This document shows, piece by piece, positions 8,741 through 17,128 of a stretch of DNA of 64,000 nt (position 1 is the stretch's first letter; each line of letters starts with the position of its first letter). Position numbers and translations under genes: made by a program. The stretch covers positions 62,001-126,000 of the forward strand of contig DYQY01000003.1 of NCBI GenBank assembly GCA_020719045.1. Direction: 5' to 3'. Below the pieces are notes generated by a model. The model did not search any database. It had not been told where the DNA came from and saw only the letters and a list, made by a program, of their open reading frames with translations. Source of the stretch: Candidatus Termititenax sp. (GTDB taxonomy: Bacteria > Margulisbacteria > Riflemargulisbacteria > GWF2-35-9 > DYQY01).

Positions 8741-9952
8741 TTATATGTTTTTACAAGCAACCCAAAGGTCAAACATATTTGCCTCATCATTTCTTCTTGC
8801 AAACAACCCACTATTATCGGACCATTCAGCCCTCATAGTTGTATTCATGTTTCTAATTAATCCAGGAACAGCTGCTAAATTTCCTTGTTGAATTGCCTGA
8901 CGAATTAAAGGGAACTCCTCTCTGCTACTTCCTTCCTCCGAAGTTCCTCTATTAAAAACTAAACTAACAATAGCCGTCTTACAGCCAGCGAGTAGTTTGT
9001 CATATGCTTCTACACCAAGCCAATTTCTTGCCATTGAAATATATTTTGGCATAGTTTTATCTTCATATATCTTCATTGCAACATCATATGGAATTTCTAT
9101 ATCACTAATACTAGCCAAAACGCTGGATTTGCTTTCACCTTTAATATACCTAAGTTGAGCTTCTTTAAGTCTATTGCACTTTTCCTCTCCAATATACTCA
9201 TTTAGCTCCATAACGTTATTATGCTTAAGGTCATACCCAACTCCAATTGTAATTCCACTATTAACACCGGGAACGGTTGGTTTCTTTAAGATTGCTTCAT
9301 AATGTGACTTGCTCGAGATCTCAAACTTTGATATAAATTCACTCATTCCTTGTTCGCCCATTTGATTAAGAAAAGCTGGTTTTTCTTCCAATGACATATT
9401 ATGTAATGAACTATCACTATATCGCTCATATAATAATCTTGAACTATCCTGTTCAGATATTTCTATTCCTAATAGAGAGGACATAGCTATTAAAGTATCA
9501 GGACCAAGCTTACCGTCTATGGCTATTGATTCTGGCATTAACGATTGAAAATGCTTTACCACATCCATTATCTGGTCATCTGTTAACCCATGTAAACCTA
9601 AAACTTTCTCAGCAAAATCCCTATTCCATGTTCTCCAATCTCCGATTTTATAACCTGAACTAACTTTCTCATCAACAAATGACTTACTAGTCTCCCCTTT
9701 AAATCCATAAGCTATATTTGCCTTAAACGCCTCAGGTGTTTTGTTGTTTTCTTTGAAATCAAGTATTTCTGGCTTAGTCTGCTCAATACTTCCAGTCGTA
9801 GGTGGCCACCCATTAGGACAAACACCGGAAAAACTTACAGGAGTACCTGTTTCAGGAAAGAACTCAGCAGAAGAATCCTTTCTCTCCACAGAGCTCACTG
9901 CAGAAAGACTAGTATTTGTGGCTGCTATATCTAATGGTAATACAAATGTCAC
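8741..9952 (-). CDS. Peptidoglycan hydrolase: PG-binding domain plus pesticin/T4-lysozyme-like domain
   Basis: Protein of 403 residues. Residues 120-160 look like a peptidoglycan-binding-1 domain (VVKHFQSL then IDGKLGPDTLIAM). Residues about 200-403 resemble pesticin/GH24 muramidases: a candidate catalytic Glu211 in FISKFEIS, and SGITIGVGYDL at 232-242 giving Thr235 and Asp241. The E-T-D spacing (24 and 30 residues) is close to the pesticin triad spacing. No Sec signal peptide is clear, and the first 60 residues are Ser/Pro/Gly-rich. The GTG start has GGGGCGGA about 8 bases upstream. It stands alone, with no holin, immunity or secretion gene beside it. It could be a cell-wall remodelling enzyme or an antibacterial effector. 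Confidence 0.75.
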   Translation of the reverse strand: MTFVLPLDIAATNTSLSAVSSVERKDSSAEFFPETGTPVSFSGVCPNGWPPTTGSIEQTKPEILDFKENNKTPEAFKANIAYGFKGETSKSFVDEKVSSGYKIGDWRTWNRDFAEKVLGLHGLTDDQIMDVVKHFQSLMPESIAIDGKLGPDTLIAMSSLLGIEISEQDSSRLLYERYSDSSLHNMSLEEKPAFLNQMGEQGMSEFISKFEISSKSHYEAILKKPTVPGVNSGITIGVGYDLKHNNVMELNEYIGEEKCNRLKEAQLRYIKGESKSSVLASISDIEIPYDVAMKIYEDKTMPKYISMARNWLGVEAYDKLLAGCKTAIVSLVFNRGTSEEGSSREEFPLIRQAIQQGNLAAVPGLIRNMNTTMRAEWSDNSGLFARRNDEANMFDLWVACKNI

Positions 9953-10036
9953 GTTAACTTCCGCCCCTACGCTGAATATACAATTACATTAGTATTAAGC
10001 CCATTATTCTTTAGATTTAAACATACGATTTTGAGT

Positions 10037-10738
10037 TTAATCTTCTAGCGCCAAATAGTTAACAGTTTTTGACCAAGAGATTAACAATACCTTTATAATT
10101 GGCCACCATAAATATAAGAAAAAAGAATATTCTAAAGCAGCAAGCTTAGCAAAAAAGAAACCTTTCTTTTTCCCTAAGATGATTATCAATGCCTGCGCAA
10201 AACTATAAAGCTCATCAAAAGCAAGATAACATCTACATAGCAAGTTATACTTCTCGACTTTTGTACTATCGAAATCAATAAGCAAAATGTCATTATCCAG
10301 AACATACCAATTACCATAATGAGCAATATCTCTATGGAAAAAACCCTTTTTGTTAATTATTCTAATTGAAGATATCAGCTTCTTAACAACTTGCGCTCTC
10401 TCACTATCTGTTATGCTTAACAAATACTCCTTACTATCAACCGCCTTTACTCTTTCCATAACAATAACAGTGACATCTTCAAACCAGACTATACCAAAAA
10501 TTCTAACAAAATACTTCTCAATATCCTTTTTTAGTAAATACTGGTAGTTATTAAATATCTGTTTGGCTATAAGAGGTTCAGCATAAACCTTAAGTACCAA
10601 ATTATTTTTCTCATCCAAATAAATAGTAGCTTTCTTAGAACTACTAATTTTTTCTAATTCTGAAAGTCTCTCTAGATTAAATGAAATAAAATAATCCTCA
10701 AGCTGTGTGCCTTGATTTGTAAGTTTATAGTTAGTCAT
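10037..10738 (-). CDS. Small protein kinase-like protein
   Basis: Protein of 233 residues with a minimal kinase core. There is a VLKVY segment with a candidate ATP-anchoring Lys50, a hinge IVMERV (residues 92-97), the catalytic loop HRDIAHYGN (H135-D137-N143) and LIDFD (153-157) in place of DFG. The N-lobe is short and the C-terminal 40 residues are aromatic and hydrophobic (FFLYLWWPIIKVLLI), which suggests membrane association. It resembles Kdo kinase/RIO-like small-molecule or lipid kinases more than Ser/Thr kinases. The start overlaps the stop of the upstream radical SAM gene by 4 bases, so it belongs to the sixA/radical SAM operon. Substrate unknown. Confidence 0.65.
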   Translation of the reverse strand: MTNYKLTNQGTQLEDYFISFNLERLSELEKISSSKKATIYLDEKNNLVLKVYAEPLIAKQIFNNYQYLLKKDIEKYFVRIFGIVWFEDVTVIVMERVKAVDSKEYLLSITDSERAQVVKKLISSIRIINKKGFFHRDIAHYGNWYVLDNDILLIDFDSTKVEKYNLLCRCYLAFDELYSFAQALIIILGKKKGFFFAKLAALEYSFFLYLWWPIIKVLLISWSKTVNYLALED

Positions 10739-12210
10739 TTAACATCTCCAAGCTTTTTAAACAATGAAGAAGCAATCAACATATGCTCGGCAAATGGTAT
10801 TGACCTTTTATTATTGTCATCTTCTTTAATTTCTTTCATCGGGGAATATGCATATAGCTCAGAAGATAATACTCCGTTTTCGTTCTTATAAAGCACCAAA
10901 GAAGATAACTCTTCTATGCCAAACTTTTCAGGATTCTTCTGCACCTCTGATCCATAACAAACATGAAAAGGACTTAGTGAGTTATCATAATAATATGGTC
11001 TAAGTTCTTTTAGAAAATTCATGGAAAGCGCTAAGTCTTCTTCTGTTTCACTTGGAAATCCCTGCATCATAAGCACTACATTCTGAATGCCGGCTATATG
11101 TGCATCAATAATATTCCTTTTCGCTGCCTCTACAACTACTGGTTTCTTCATTAACTTTAGTATTCTTGGACTTGCAGACTCTACACCCCAACATATCCAC
11201 CTGCAACCAGCCTGATACATTTCCTCTAAAACAGTAGCTGTAATCTTCTCTTGAGGCATAATCATACACGCCCAATAAAACTTTCCTGCTAAAACACTAT
11301 TAAGAAAACCTACATCATCAAAAGTTATCATCTGGTCAGCCAGAAACAAAAAATTCACGCCTTTTCCATAAAGAAACTCTGCCTTCTTAATAAAACCTTC
11401 CTTGTTTGCATCTACTGAAGGGAAATACATATTATTATGCGAACAAAACGTGCATTTATTCCAATCACAGCCTCGCTTATACTGGATAGACACCACTGAG
11501 CTTGGGTTAAAATATTTATTTATCTCTATACCATCAAAGTTAGGCTCAAACACCAACCCCCTTAAAACATTATCTACCTCTTCTGTCTTAATAATCTTCC
11601 CACTGTTCCTATAAAACAAATTTGGTATTGCAAAAACATCACTGTTCTCTGCAAGCTGTTTTAACAAGCAAAACAAACTTTCCTCGCTTTCTCGATGAAG
11701 CACATAATCTATTTCTGGGAACATCATCATTAATTGCTTTTTATCTATATGATTAAGATACGACCCACCCAAAATAACAATCTTCTCAGGACATTTCTCT
11801 TTAATATACTTAACGAAAGCCATTGTTGAATAGAACTGAGAAGCACCACCTCTATGATGAAAGGTCCAAGAAATACAGACGATATCTGCAAGTTTGTTTA
11901 AGTCTACCTCTAAAGGAAAATCTATTCCTGTTTCTAAATACTTAACTAGTTTCTGCTCTAACTCTACCTGAAAAACATTCCACTTCTCGGCAACCAAGTA
12001 AGAATCAGACATATAGTTATCCCACTCTCCAGAAACAATACGATTATAGGATTCTAGCCCACCAAATTGTTTATTAAATAAGTGAATATTTAAATCCAAT
12101 ATTTCAATATCTTTAAAGCCTCTCGCCATAAGATAACCTGCAAGTTCACACAAATGATAAGGAATAAAAGTGGGAGAACAAAATGGCAAGAAAACTAACT
12201 GGGCTTTCAT
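10735..12210 (-). CDS. Radical SAM protein with cobalamin-binding-like N-terminal domain
   Basis: Protein of 491 residues. The first 190 residues look like the Rossmann-type B12-binding domain of B12-radical SAM proteins (LVFLPFCSP, IVILGGSYLN, PEIDYVLHRESEESL), but no DxHxxG cobalt-binding His is visible. The radical SAM core follows. Its cluster motif is C248-X4-C253-X2-C256 (RGCDWNKCTFCSH) rather than the canonical CX3CX2C, and WICWGVESASPRILKLM is a typical later core strand. The gene is 3 bases downstream of sixA and overlaps the kinase-like gene by 4 bases. The product could be a methylated or rearranged metabolite or a modified peptide or lipid; the sequence does not say which. Confidence 0.8.
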   Translation of the reverse strand: MKAQLVFLPFCSPTFIPYHLCELAGYLMARGFKDIEILDLNIHLFNKQFGGLESYNRIVSGEWDNYMSDSYLVAEKWNVFQVELEQKLVKYLETGIDFPLEVDLNKLADIVCISWTFHHRGGASQFYSTMAFVKYIKEKCPEKIVILGGSYLNHIDKKQLMMMFPEIDYVLHRESEESLFCLLKQLAENSDVFAIPNLFYRNSGKIIKTEEVDNVLRGLVFEPNFDGIEINKYFNPSSVVSIQYKRGCDWNKCTFCSHNNMYFPSVDANKEGFIKKAEFLYGKGVNFLFLADQMITFDDVGFLNSVLAGKFYWACMIMPQEKITATVLEEMYQAGCRWICWGVESASPRILKLMKKPVVVEAAKRNIIDAHIAGIQNVVLMMQGFPSETEEDLALSMNFLKELRPYYYDNSLSPFHVCYGSEVQKNPEKFGIEELSSLVLYKNENGVLSSELYAYSPMKEIKEDDNNKRSIPFAEHMLIASSLFKKLGDVK

Positions 12211-12213
12211 TTG

Positions 12214-12708
12214 TTACTTAAACATCCGAGGATAAAAATAATCTACTTTCTTACCACAACCAGAAGTAATTTCTATCCAATTATCAATCTCTAAATCGAC
12301 AACAAAAACAGAACAAGTTGGGACATAGCCTATAAAAGAACCAGATAGCTCTTCGGCAAACTCAGAGATTACTGGGTTATGACCAAACAGAAAAGCAGTT
12401 TCTGCATTAATTGGAATCTGCTCGACTGCACGGTAATATGACTGCACCTCATTAAACTCATACAGACTATCCATCAACTGAATATCTTTGGAATACCCTA
12501 TTTCTTTGCAAATTCTCTTAGCTGTCTTCATTGCTCTTATCGCTGGACTAGAAATAACTACATCTGGGGCTTTATACTTTTGACTTAGCTTGCTACCTAT
12601 TAACACTGAATCAGTTTTGCCTCTTTCATTTAGAGGTCTTTCAATATCACCAAGCTCAGCATTAGCCCAATCAGACTTAGCATGTCGAATAATAAACAAT
12701 CTTTTCAT
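12214..12708 (-). CDS. sixA: SixA-type phosphohistidine phosphatase
   Basis: Histidine phosphatase superfamily member of 164 residues. The catalytic RHG-like motif is RHAKSDW with R8-H9, the substrate-binding SSPAIRA gives R58, and the second active-site His is H110 in LFGHNP. Length and the RHAKSDW signature match SixA, which in E. coli dephosphorylates a phospho-His on the phosphotransferase/phosphorelay machinery. No PTS gene is in the window. It is the first gene of the sixA/radical SAM/kinase operon (3-base gap). The ATG is 6 bases after TACAAT with no ribosome binding site, so the transcript is probably leaderless. Confidence 0.9.
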   Translation of the reverse strand: MKRLFIIRHAKSDWANAELGDIERPLNERGKTDSVLIGSKLSQKYKAPDVVISSPAIRAMKTAKRICKEIGYSKDIQLMDSLYEFNEVQSYYRAVEQIPINAETAFLFGHNPVISEFAEELSGSFIGYVPTCSVFVVDLEIDNWIEITSGCGKKVDYFYPRMFK

Positions 12709-12714
12709 ATTAAT

Positions 12715-12720
12715 ATTGTA
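12715..12720 (-). promoter_or_regulatory. -10 element, probable leaderless promoter of sixA operon
   Basis: TACAAT on the minus strand followed by ATTAAT and then the ATG (12708). The 6-base gap places the expected transcription start at or next to the start codon. Confidence 0.5.
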
Positions 12721-12751
12721 CTATTGAAAAGAATAAATATCTTCCACTCAG

Positions 12752-12780
12752 TTTACATTTATCTCATTTACCATGATAAT
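12752..12780 (+). promoter_or_regulatory. Sigma70-type promoter of NYN gene, probably leaderless
   Basis: TTTACA (12752-12757), 17-base spacer, GATAAT (12775-12780), then 6 bases and ATG at 12787. No Shine-Dalgarno sequence is present. Confidence 0.65.
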
Positions 12781-12786
12781 AAAACC

Positions 12787-13476
12787 ATGACAAAAACAGC
12801 TATACTTATTGATGGGGGATTTTTCCTGAAAAGATACTACACGGTTTATGGACGATCTCCAATGGATGATGGTGCTGATAAAGTAACAAAAACCATCTCT
12901 AACATCTGCTCAGAGTTCCAAAAGAAGTTTGAATTTGATTTGCTTAAGATCTTTTACTATGACTGTTTCCCTTATATTAATAAAGAAAAAACACCTATCT
13001 CTGGCAAAGTAATTGATTTTAGTCAAACATCTTTGGCTCAGTTTAAAATGAAACTTTTTGACGAACTTAAAAAAACAAGGAAAATGGTTTTAAGACTAGG
13101 AGAACTAAAAACAGGATACGGTTGGCTAATAAAACCTATGCTAACCAAAGGATTATTAAGTGGCGCTACAGATTTTAAATCGTTATCCGATGATGACTTT
13201 TACTTTGACCTTCAACAAAAAGGTGTTGATATGAAAATTGGATTAGACATATCAACATTCGCATACAAAAAACAAGTAGACCAGATAATCCTAGTAGCTG
13301 GCGATGCAGACTTTGTTCCTGCTGCAAAAGTAGCTAGAAGAGAAGGGATTGACTTCATTCTAGATCCTATGTGGCAACATATTGATGACCAACTTTTTGA
13401 ACATATTGATGGCATTTACTCCGTCTGCCCTAACCCAAATCAGAAGAACAAAAGGGTAAACAGAAACTTACCATAA
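12787..13476 (+). CDS. NYN domain (LabA/DUF88-type) putative ribonuclease
   Basis: PIN-like NYN-domain protein of 229 residues. Acidic metal-binding positions are visible in AILIDGGFF (near residue 9), KGVDMKIGLDI and the family hallmark LVAGDADFVPAAKVARREG, followed by a C-terminal MWQHIDDQLFEHID segment. These match LabA/DUF88 proteins, thought to be Mg-dependent nucleases. I start at ATG 12787 because the domain begins there and a good promoter ends 6 bases upstream; the frame is open further upstream but that stretch lies over the sixA start. It is followed after 2 bases by a membrane-anchored protein, probably in one transcript. Confidence 0.85.
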   Translation: MTKTAILIDGGFFLKRYYTVYGRSPMDDGADKVTKTISNICSEFQKKFEFDLLKIFYYDCFPYINKEKTPISGKVIDFSQTSLAQFKMKLFDELKKTRKMVLRLGELKTGYGWLIKPMLTKGLLSGATDFKSLSDDDFYFDLQQKGVDMKIGLDISTFAYKKQVDQIILVAGDADFVPAAKVARREGIDFILDPMWQHIDDQLFEHIDGIYSVCPNPNQKNKRVNRNLP

Positions 13477-13478
13477 TA

Positions 13479-14192
13479 ATGCGTCCTAAAAATTACCTTG
13501 GGATATACATTATTGGCATTTCACTTATTCTATTTATAGTAACCTATATGAACTACAGCTACAATAATTACCTTAAAGCATCTAAAGGTGTTCTTATTTA
13601 TGAACACAATAAAAACTATTCAAGAAAAATTTCATTTAAAAATAACAGCATTTATAGCATGTTTAACGCATCAATTGGCCCAGAAATAGAACAAATTAGT
13701 TTTTCTAGTGCTACTTTCAAAAACAAAGATGGGATAGTCAATATTCACTTACTAGGGGACAAACCTTACTTTGTTCATATTGAGAAAAAGGGAATCAATC
13801 AAAACATAAAAACCTTTTACAACGGCAATAGCGAACAAAAAAGGTTTCAACTAAAAACATTTAAAAAAGACAAAGAACCTATAGATATACAAGAATCACT
13901 AATGCACCAACTTGTCTACTTGCCATATATCCCAAGTTATCTTGGACACATTGATATTAAAAAGAGTTCTGGTGAAGAATACTATGTATCTTTCAAAGAT
14001 AAAACAATCACAGCAAATATAACTACTAACGAATCAGGACTAATTACATCAATCACTACAAGAAAATATAGTTCCTTATATTCTGATTATAAAAACGAAA
14101 AAGGTGTTATGCTTCCCAAAAAACTAATAATCAATGGAAATAACTATCTACTAAAAAAAATAAAGATGAATATAATTAATACACATCGTTAG
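13479..14192 (+). CDS. Membrane-anchored protein of unknown function
   Basis: I do not recognise this 237-residue protein. One N-terminal TM helix (IYIIGISLILFIVTYM, residues 9-24) is followed by a soluble, beta-rich, Lys/Asn-rich domain with short alternating hydrophobic strands and no catalytic motif. An N-terminal anchor with a basic flank predicts a periplasmic location. It begins 2 bases after the NYN gene stop, so it is likely translated from the same mRNA. Its 3' end overlaps the convergent AI-2E family gene by 17 bases. Confidence 0.6.
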   Translation: MRPKNYLGIYIIGISLILFIVTYMNYSYNNYLKASKGVLIYEHNKNYSRKISFKNNSIYSMFNASIGPEIEQISFSSATFKNKDGIVNIHLLGDKPYFVHIEKKGINQNIKTFYNGNSEQKRFQLKTFKKDKEPIDIQESLMHQLVYLPYIPSYLGHIDIKKSSGEEYYVSFKDKTITANITTNESGLITSITTRKYSSLYSDYKNEKGVMLPKKLIINGNNYLLKKIKMNIINTHR

Positions 14193-15273
14193 GAACGACG
14201 TCTTCTGAAATACAGGTTTTACCTTTATTCCAATACTCTAACTCACGGTTATACTTCTTACCAAACTGATTCCATACTCCAATAAATAAAGAAGCAAAAA
14301 CTGGGCCAATAATAAACCCAATTGGACCGAACCACGCTAACCCACCAAGTGTTGATAAAAATATTATCGCTGGATGTGGACCTGCGCGCCTAGAAACAAA
14401 TATTGGCTTTATATAGCTCTGTGTAATAGTCGTCCCAGCATAGGCTAAAACTATAACAGACAAACCCATAACCCAATTTCCAGAAACAATAAGAAATATT
14501 CCGGCAGGCACTAATACAAAGATAGCTCCAACAATGGGAATAATAGAAAGCATCATTATTACAACTCCCCAAAAAACAGGGGAACCTAAACCAAACAAAT
14601 AAAAAATAAGTGCACCATATAATCCTTCTAAAACTCCAACAAAAATTGTTCCAAGCAAAGTTGCGTCAGTAATATTCATCACCTCATCAAGAAGATGTTG
14701 CTCTTCTTTATCATCCAACGGGGACAAATACATAAGCTTTTTTAAAAGCTTATCCCCATCTGTATATAAAAAATAAACCGTAAAGAATATTATAAATAGA
14801 TGGAAAATATTTACACTTAAAATCCAAAGAACCTGACTTGTAAGATTAACAATCTGCCCAGTCGAGCCCTTGAGCACATTAGTAAGCTCAGCCATAACAT
14901 CAATTCTTAACCCACTATCAAATAATGGTCTAAAAACTGAAAGCTCACTCATTCTATTAATAAAATCTTGTATCTTTGGTATCGAAGATATTATAAATGC
15001 ATATATTCTTACCATCTCGTTTGCGAGCACTACCCCAATAATAATAAAAGGAATAATAATTAAAAAAACAGCCAAAAGCACTGTTAACGCTGAAGCTAAA
15101 GACTTAAACTTTAATTTTGCATAAAAGAAATTAAAAAAACCTCTCATAACATGAGCAAGAATTATTGCTAAAAAAATATCAATAAAATAAGGTGATAATA
15201 TTTTGTAAAAAACCAAAGTAAGCGAAACTAATAAAAAAAAGAAAAACCAATCGGGGATACTTAGCCTTTTCAT
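14176..15273 (-). CDS. AI-2E family (TqsA/PerM-like) membrane transporter
   Basis: Integral membrane protein of about 365 residues with the AI-2E family pattern: paired TM helices at the N-terminus, a hydrophilic mid region, then a large C-terminal TM block containing PHPAIIFLSTLGGLAWFGPIG and GPVFASLF. Some members export autoinducer-2 and others transport ions; no substrate can be assigned here. I prefer the ATG at 15273, because AGAGG lies 5 bases before it. An in-frame ATG at 15291 would add six residues but has no ribosome binding site. Confidence 0.85.
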   Translation of the reverse strand: MKRLSIPDWFFFFLLVSLTLVFYKILSPYFIDIFLAIILAHVMRGFFNFFYAKLKFKSLASALTVLLAVFLIIIPFIIIGVVLANEMVRIYAFIISSIPKIQDFINRMSELSVFRPLFDSGLRIDVMAELTNVLKGSTGQIVNLTSQVLWILSVNIFHLFIIFFTVYFLYTDGDKLLKKLMYLSPLDDKEEQHLLDEVMNITDATLLGTIFVGVLEGLYGALIFYLFGLGSPVFWGVVIMMLSIIPIVGAIFVLVPAGIFLIVSGNWVMGLSVIVLAYAGTTITQSYIKPIFVSRRAGPHPAIIFLSTLGGLAWFGPIGFIIGPVFASLFIGVWNQFGKKYNRELEYWNKGKTCISEDVVPNDVY

Positions 15274-15331
15274 AAACACCTCTATACTCATTATATAAGA
15301 AGGTTTATAAAAAAACCTAGAGGGAATCTAA

Positions 15332-16132
15332 TTAAACTATTTCTAAGTGAGTAGCATGTTGCTTATTGATGTACTCAACTAGCTGCTTTAGTTTACCCAT
15401 ACTATAATCATTTACTGGAAAAGTTCCTGTGTAATAACTAGAAGCGAACTCGGAAATATACTTATTCACCATATGAACGGCAAGCGTCCTTTCCCTAAGA
15501 CTTGTAGCTTCACCTATTTTCACTATCTTTTGCTTCAAAGTAATAAACTTCTTCTGATAATAATTCATCTCTGTTGTTCTTATGTTTTCTCTAATATCAT
15601 CTATTACCTGCGCCCAATGAACATCATGAAACGCATATACGATTACTGGCTTTGTATTATTTAAATAAATGTTTCTCATCTGTCTTTTATATTCTATAGA
15701 AAACTCAGGATTAAGCATCTCCACTACAACATAAAGCTTATAGTTAATCGCCCAGCCTAGAACCCTTTTCTTGAGGCTCTCTGGAATAATTCTTGCTAAC
15801 ATCTCATTGTTATAAGGTACATCTTCGTTATATCCATGGAAATAAGCTCGCCCTGTCTCGCCAAGCATAAGATTAATCTCTTCTAAAAATGAATCCTTAT
15901 ATCCAAGCATCAAATTATAGGTTGTCTTGTACTGATTAAGTATAATTTTGCTCTCATTTGCTTCCGGACCAACGGCTGCTCCATCCCTGACTTCTTCGGA
16001 CTTGTTAATGAAGGTTACGTCTGGGTTTGGTAAAAAATCCTTAAACTTAGGCCTTTCCAGATCTCTTTCTTCACGTCTAGCGTCAATCTGTATATGTGGC
16101 GCATTAGGTATATGTATGCTTCCGATTTCCAT
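15332..16132 (-). CDS. Hypothetical cytoplasmic protein
   Basis: Not recognised. The 266-residue protein has no signal peptide or TM segment. The first 70 residues are charged and Pro-containing (likely flexible). Residues 75-266 look helical, with several Tyr/Asn-rich stretches and a histidine-containing AFHDVHWAQVIDDI segment. GAGGA precedes the ATG by about 7 bases, supporting translation. It lies alone between the AI-2E family gene and a divergent bactofilin-like gene. Confidence 0.6.
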   Translation of the reverse strand: MEIGSIHIPNAPHIQIDARREERDLERPKFKDFLPNPDVTFINKSEEVRDGAAVGPEANESKIILNQYKTTYNLMLGYKDSFLEEINLMLGETGRAYFHGYNEDVPYNNEMLARIIPESLKKRVLGWAINYKLYVVVEMLNPEFSIEYKRQMRNIYLNNTKPVIVYAFHDVHWAQVIDDIRENIRTTEMNYYQKKFITLKQKIVKIGEATSLRERTLAVHMVNKYISEFASSYYTGTFPVNDYSMGKLKQLVEYINKQHATHLEIV

Positions 16133-16177
16133 TTTCTTCCTCTATATTTAAAACTATATATAAATATCGACACAAAC

Positions 16178-16212
16178 AAAAAATATTCCCATTTATTTTA
16201 AAAAATATTCCC
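16178..16212 (+). repeat. Tandem 13-base direct repeat, possible operator
   Basis: AAAAAATATTCCC occurs at 16178-16190 and again at 16200-16212, 22 bases start to start (about two helical turns). The second copy covers the -35 position expected for the TATAAT at 16226-16231. This is the kind of arrangement used by a regulator binding one DNA face. Confidence 0.45.
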
Positions 16213-16285
16213 CTTAATCCTATTCTATAATAAAATCAAACTTGATACAAAATTCTTTATATCTACTTTTGAGTGGGGGACAACT

Positions 16286-17128
16286 ATGATTAAAAAAACA
16301 ATTATTCTTTTATGCCTTATAACCTCTATGTTTATGCTACAAGGGTTTAGTGACGAGAACCTATTTAGACATGATGAAGATGTTACCATTGAAGAAGGGA
16401 CAACTGTTAATAACATCGTTTGCATTAATGGCAACGTTACACTAAATGGAACTGTTAAGGAAAATATTGTTGTATTTAACGGTAACCTTACTCTTGGCAA
16501 AAATGCTGACATAAAAGGCGAAACAGTTATCATTGGTGGAGCAATAACTAAATCAAGAACAGCTAAAACTATGGGGGGAGTTACAACTATTTCTTCTGAC
16601 CAAATTACTAAGCTTAGTCACTCACTTAAGTACTACGAACCTAAAAAACCAATCTTTCTCGACTTCATTAAACCTTTAATAAACATATCATTCTTTATTC
16701 TAATTTTACTTACGGTTATCTTCTTTCCAAAAACAGTTGGAGGAGCATCATTTATTGCAGAAACAAGACCATGGAAAACACTATTTACGGGAATTCTCTC
16801 CTCAGTTTTGATTTTCCCTATTATTGTTCTGCTGCTTATATCTTTGATTGGAATAACACTAATACCTGTTTTCATAATTGCACTCATTCTAATTATTTTG
16901 TTTGGAACAGTAGCAATCTACCAGCTTGTTGGCAAAAAAATATCAGGCTTATTCAGAATTAAAGACATACCAATTCTATGGGAAACATTAGTTGGAATAA
17001 TCTCAATTTACCTAATAGGTTTAATTCCGCTATTTTGTAGTGCAATTACAATAGTTATTGCCACCCTTGGACTAGGCGCTGGTGTTTTATATATTGCACA
17101 ACTTAGAAAACCTAAAAAAGTAGATTAA
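16286..17128 (+). CDS. Secreted bactofilin-like beta-helix domain fused to membrane helices
   Basis: Protein of 280 residues. A signal peptide (IILLCLITSMFMLQGFS) is followed by two or three bactofilin/polymer-forming-type repeats (residues 35-90: VNNIVCINGNVTLNG, VKENIVVFNGNLTLG, IKGETVIIGGAIT). After a linker, four to five TM helices fill residues 130-270, and the C-terminus is short and basic. Proteins with polymer-forming repeats outside and a membrane domain are widespread in diderms with unknown roles. AGTGGGGGA before the ATG is a fair ribosome binding site. Its 3' end overlaps the convergent aminotransferase gene by 4 bases. Confidence 0.65.
   Translation: MIKKTIILLCLITSMFMLQGFSDENLFRHDEDVTIEEGTTVNNIVCINGNVTLNGTVKENIVVFNGNLTLGKNADIKGETVIIGGAITKSRTAKTMGGVTTISSDQITKLSHSLKYYEPKKPIFLDFIKPLINISFFILILLTVIFFPKTVGGASFIAETRPWKTLFTGILSSVLIFPIIVLLLISLIGITLIPVFIIALILIILFGTVAIYQLVGKKISGLFRIKDIPILWETLVGIISIYLIGLIPLFCSAITIVIATLGLGAGVLYIAQLRKPKKVD

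Noticed and set aside
12682-12786. Upstream extension of the NYN protein to an earlier ATG
   Set aside because: The extension would lie over the sixA start and the promoter at 12752-12780, and the NYN domain begins at the ATG at 12787.
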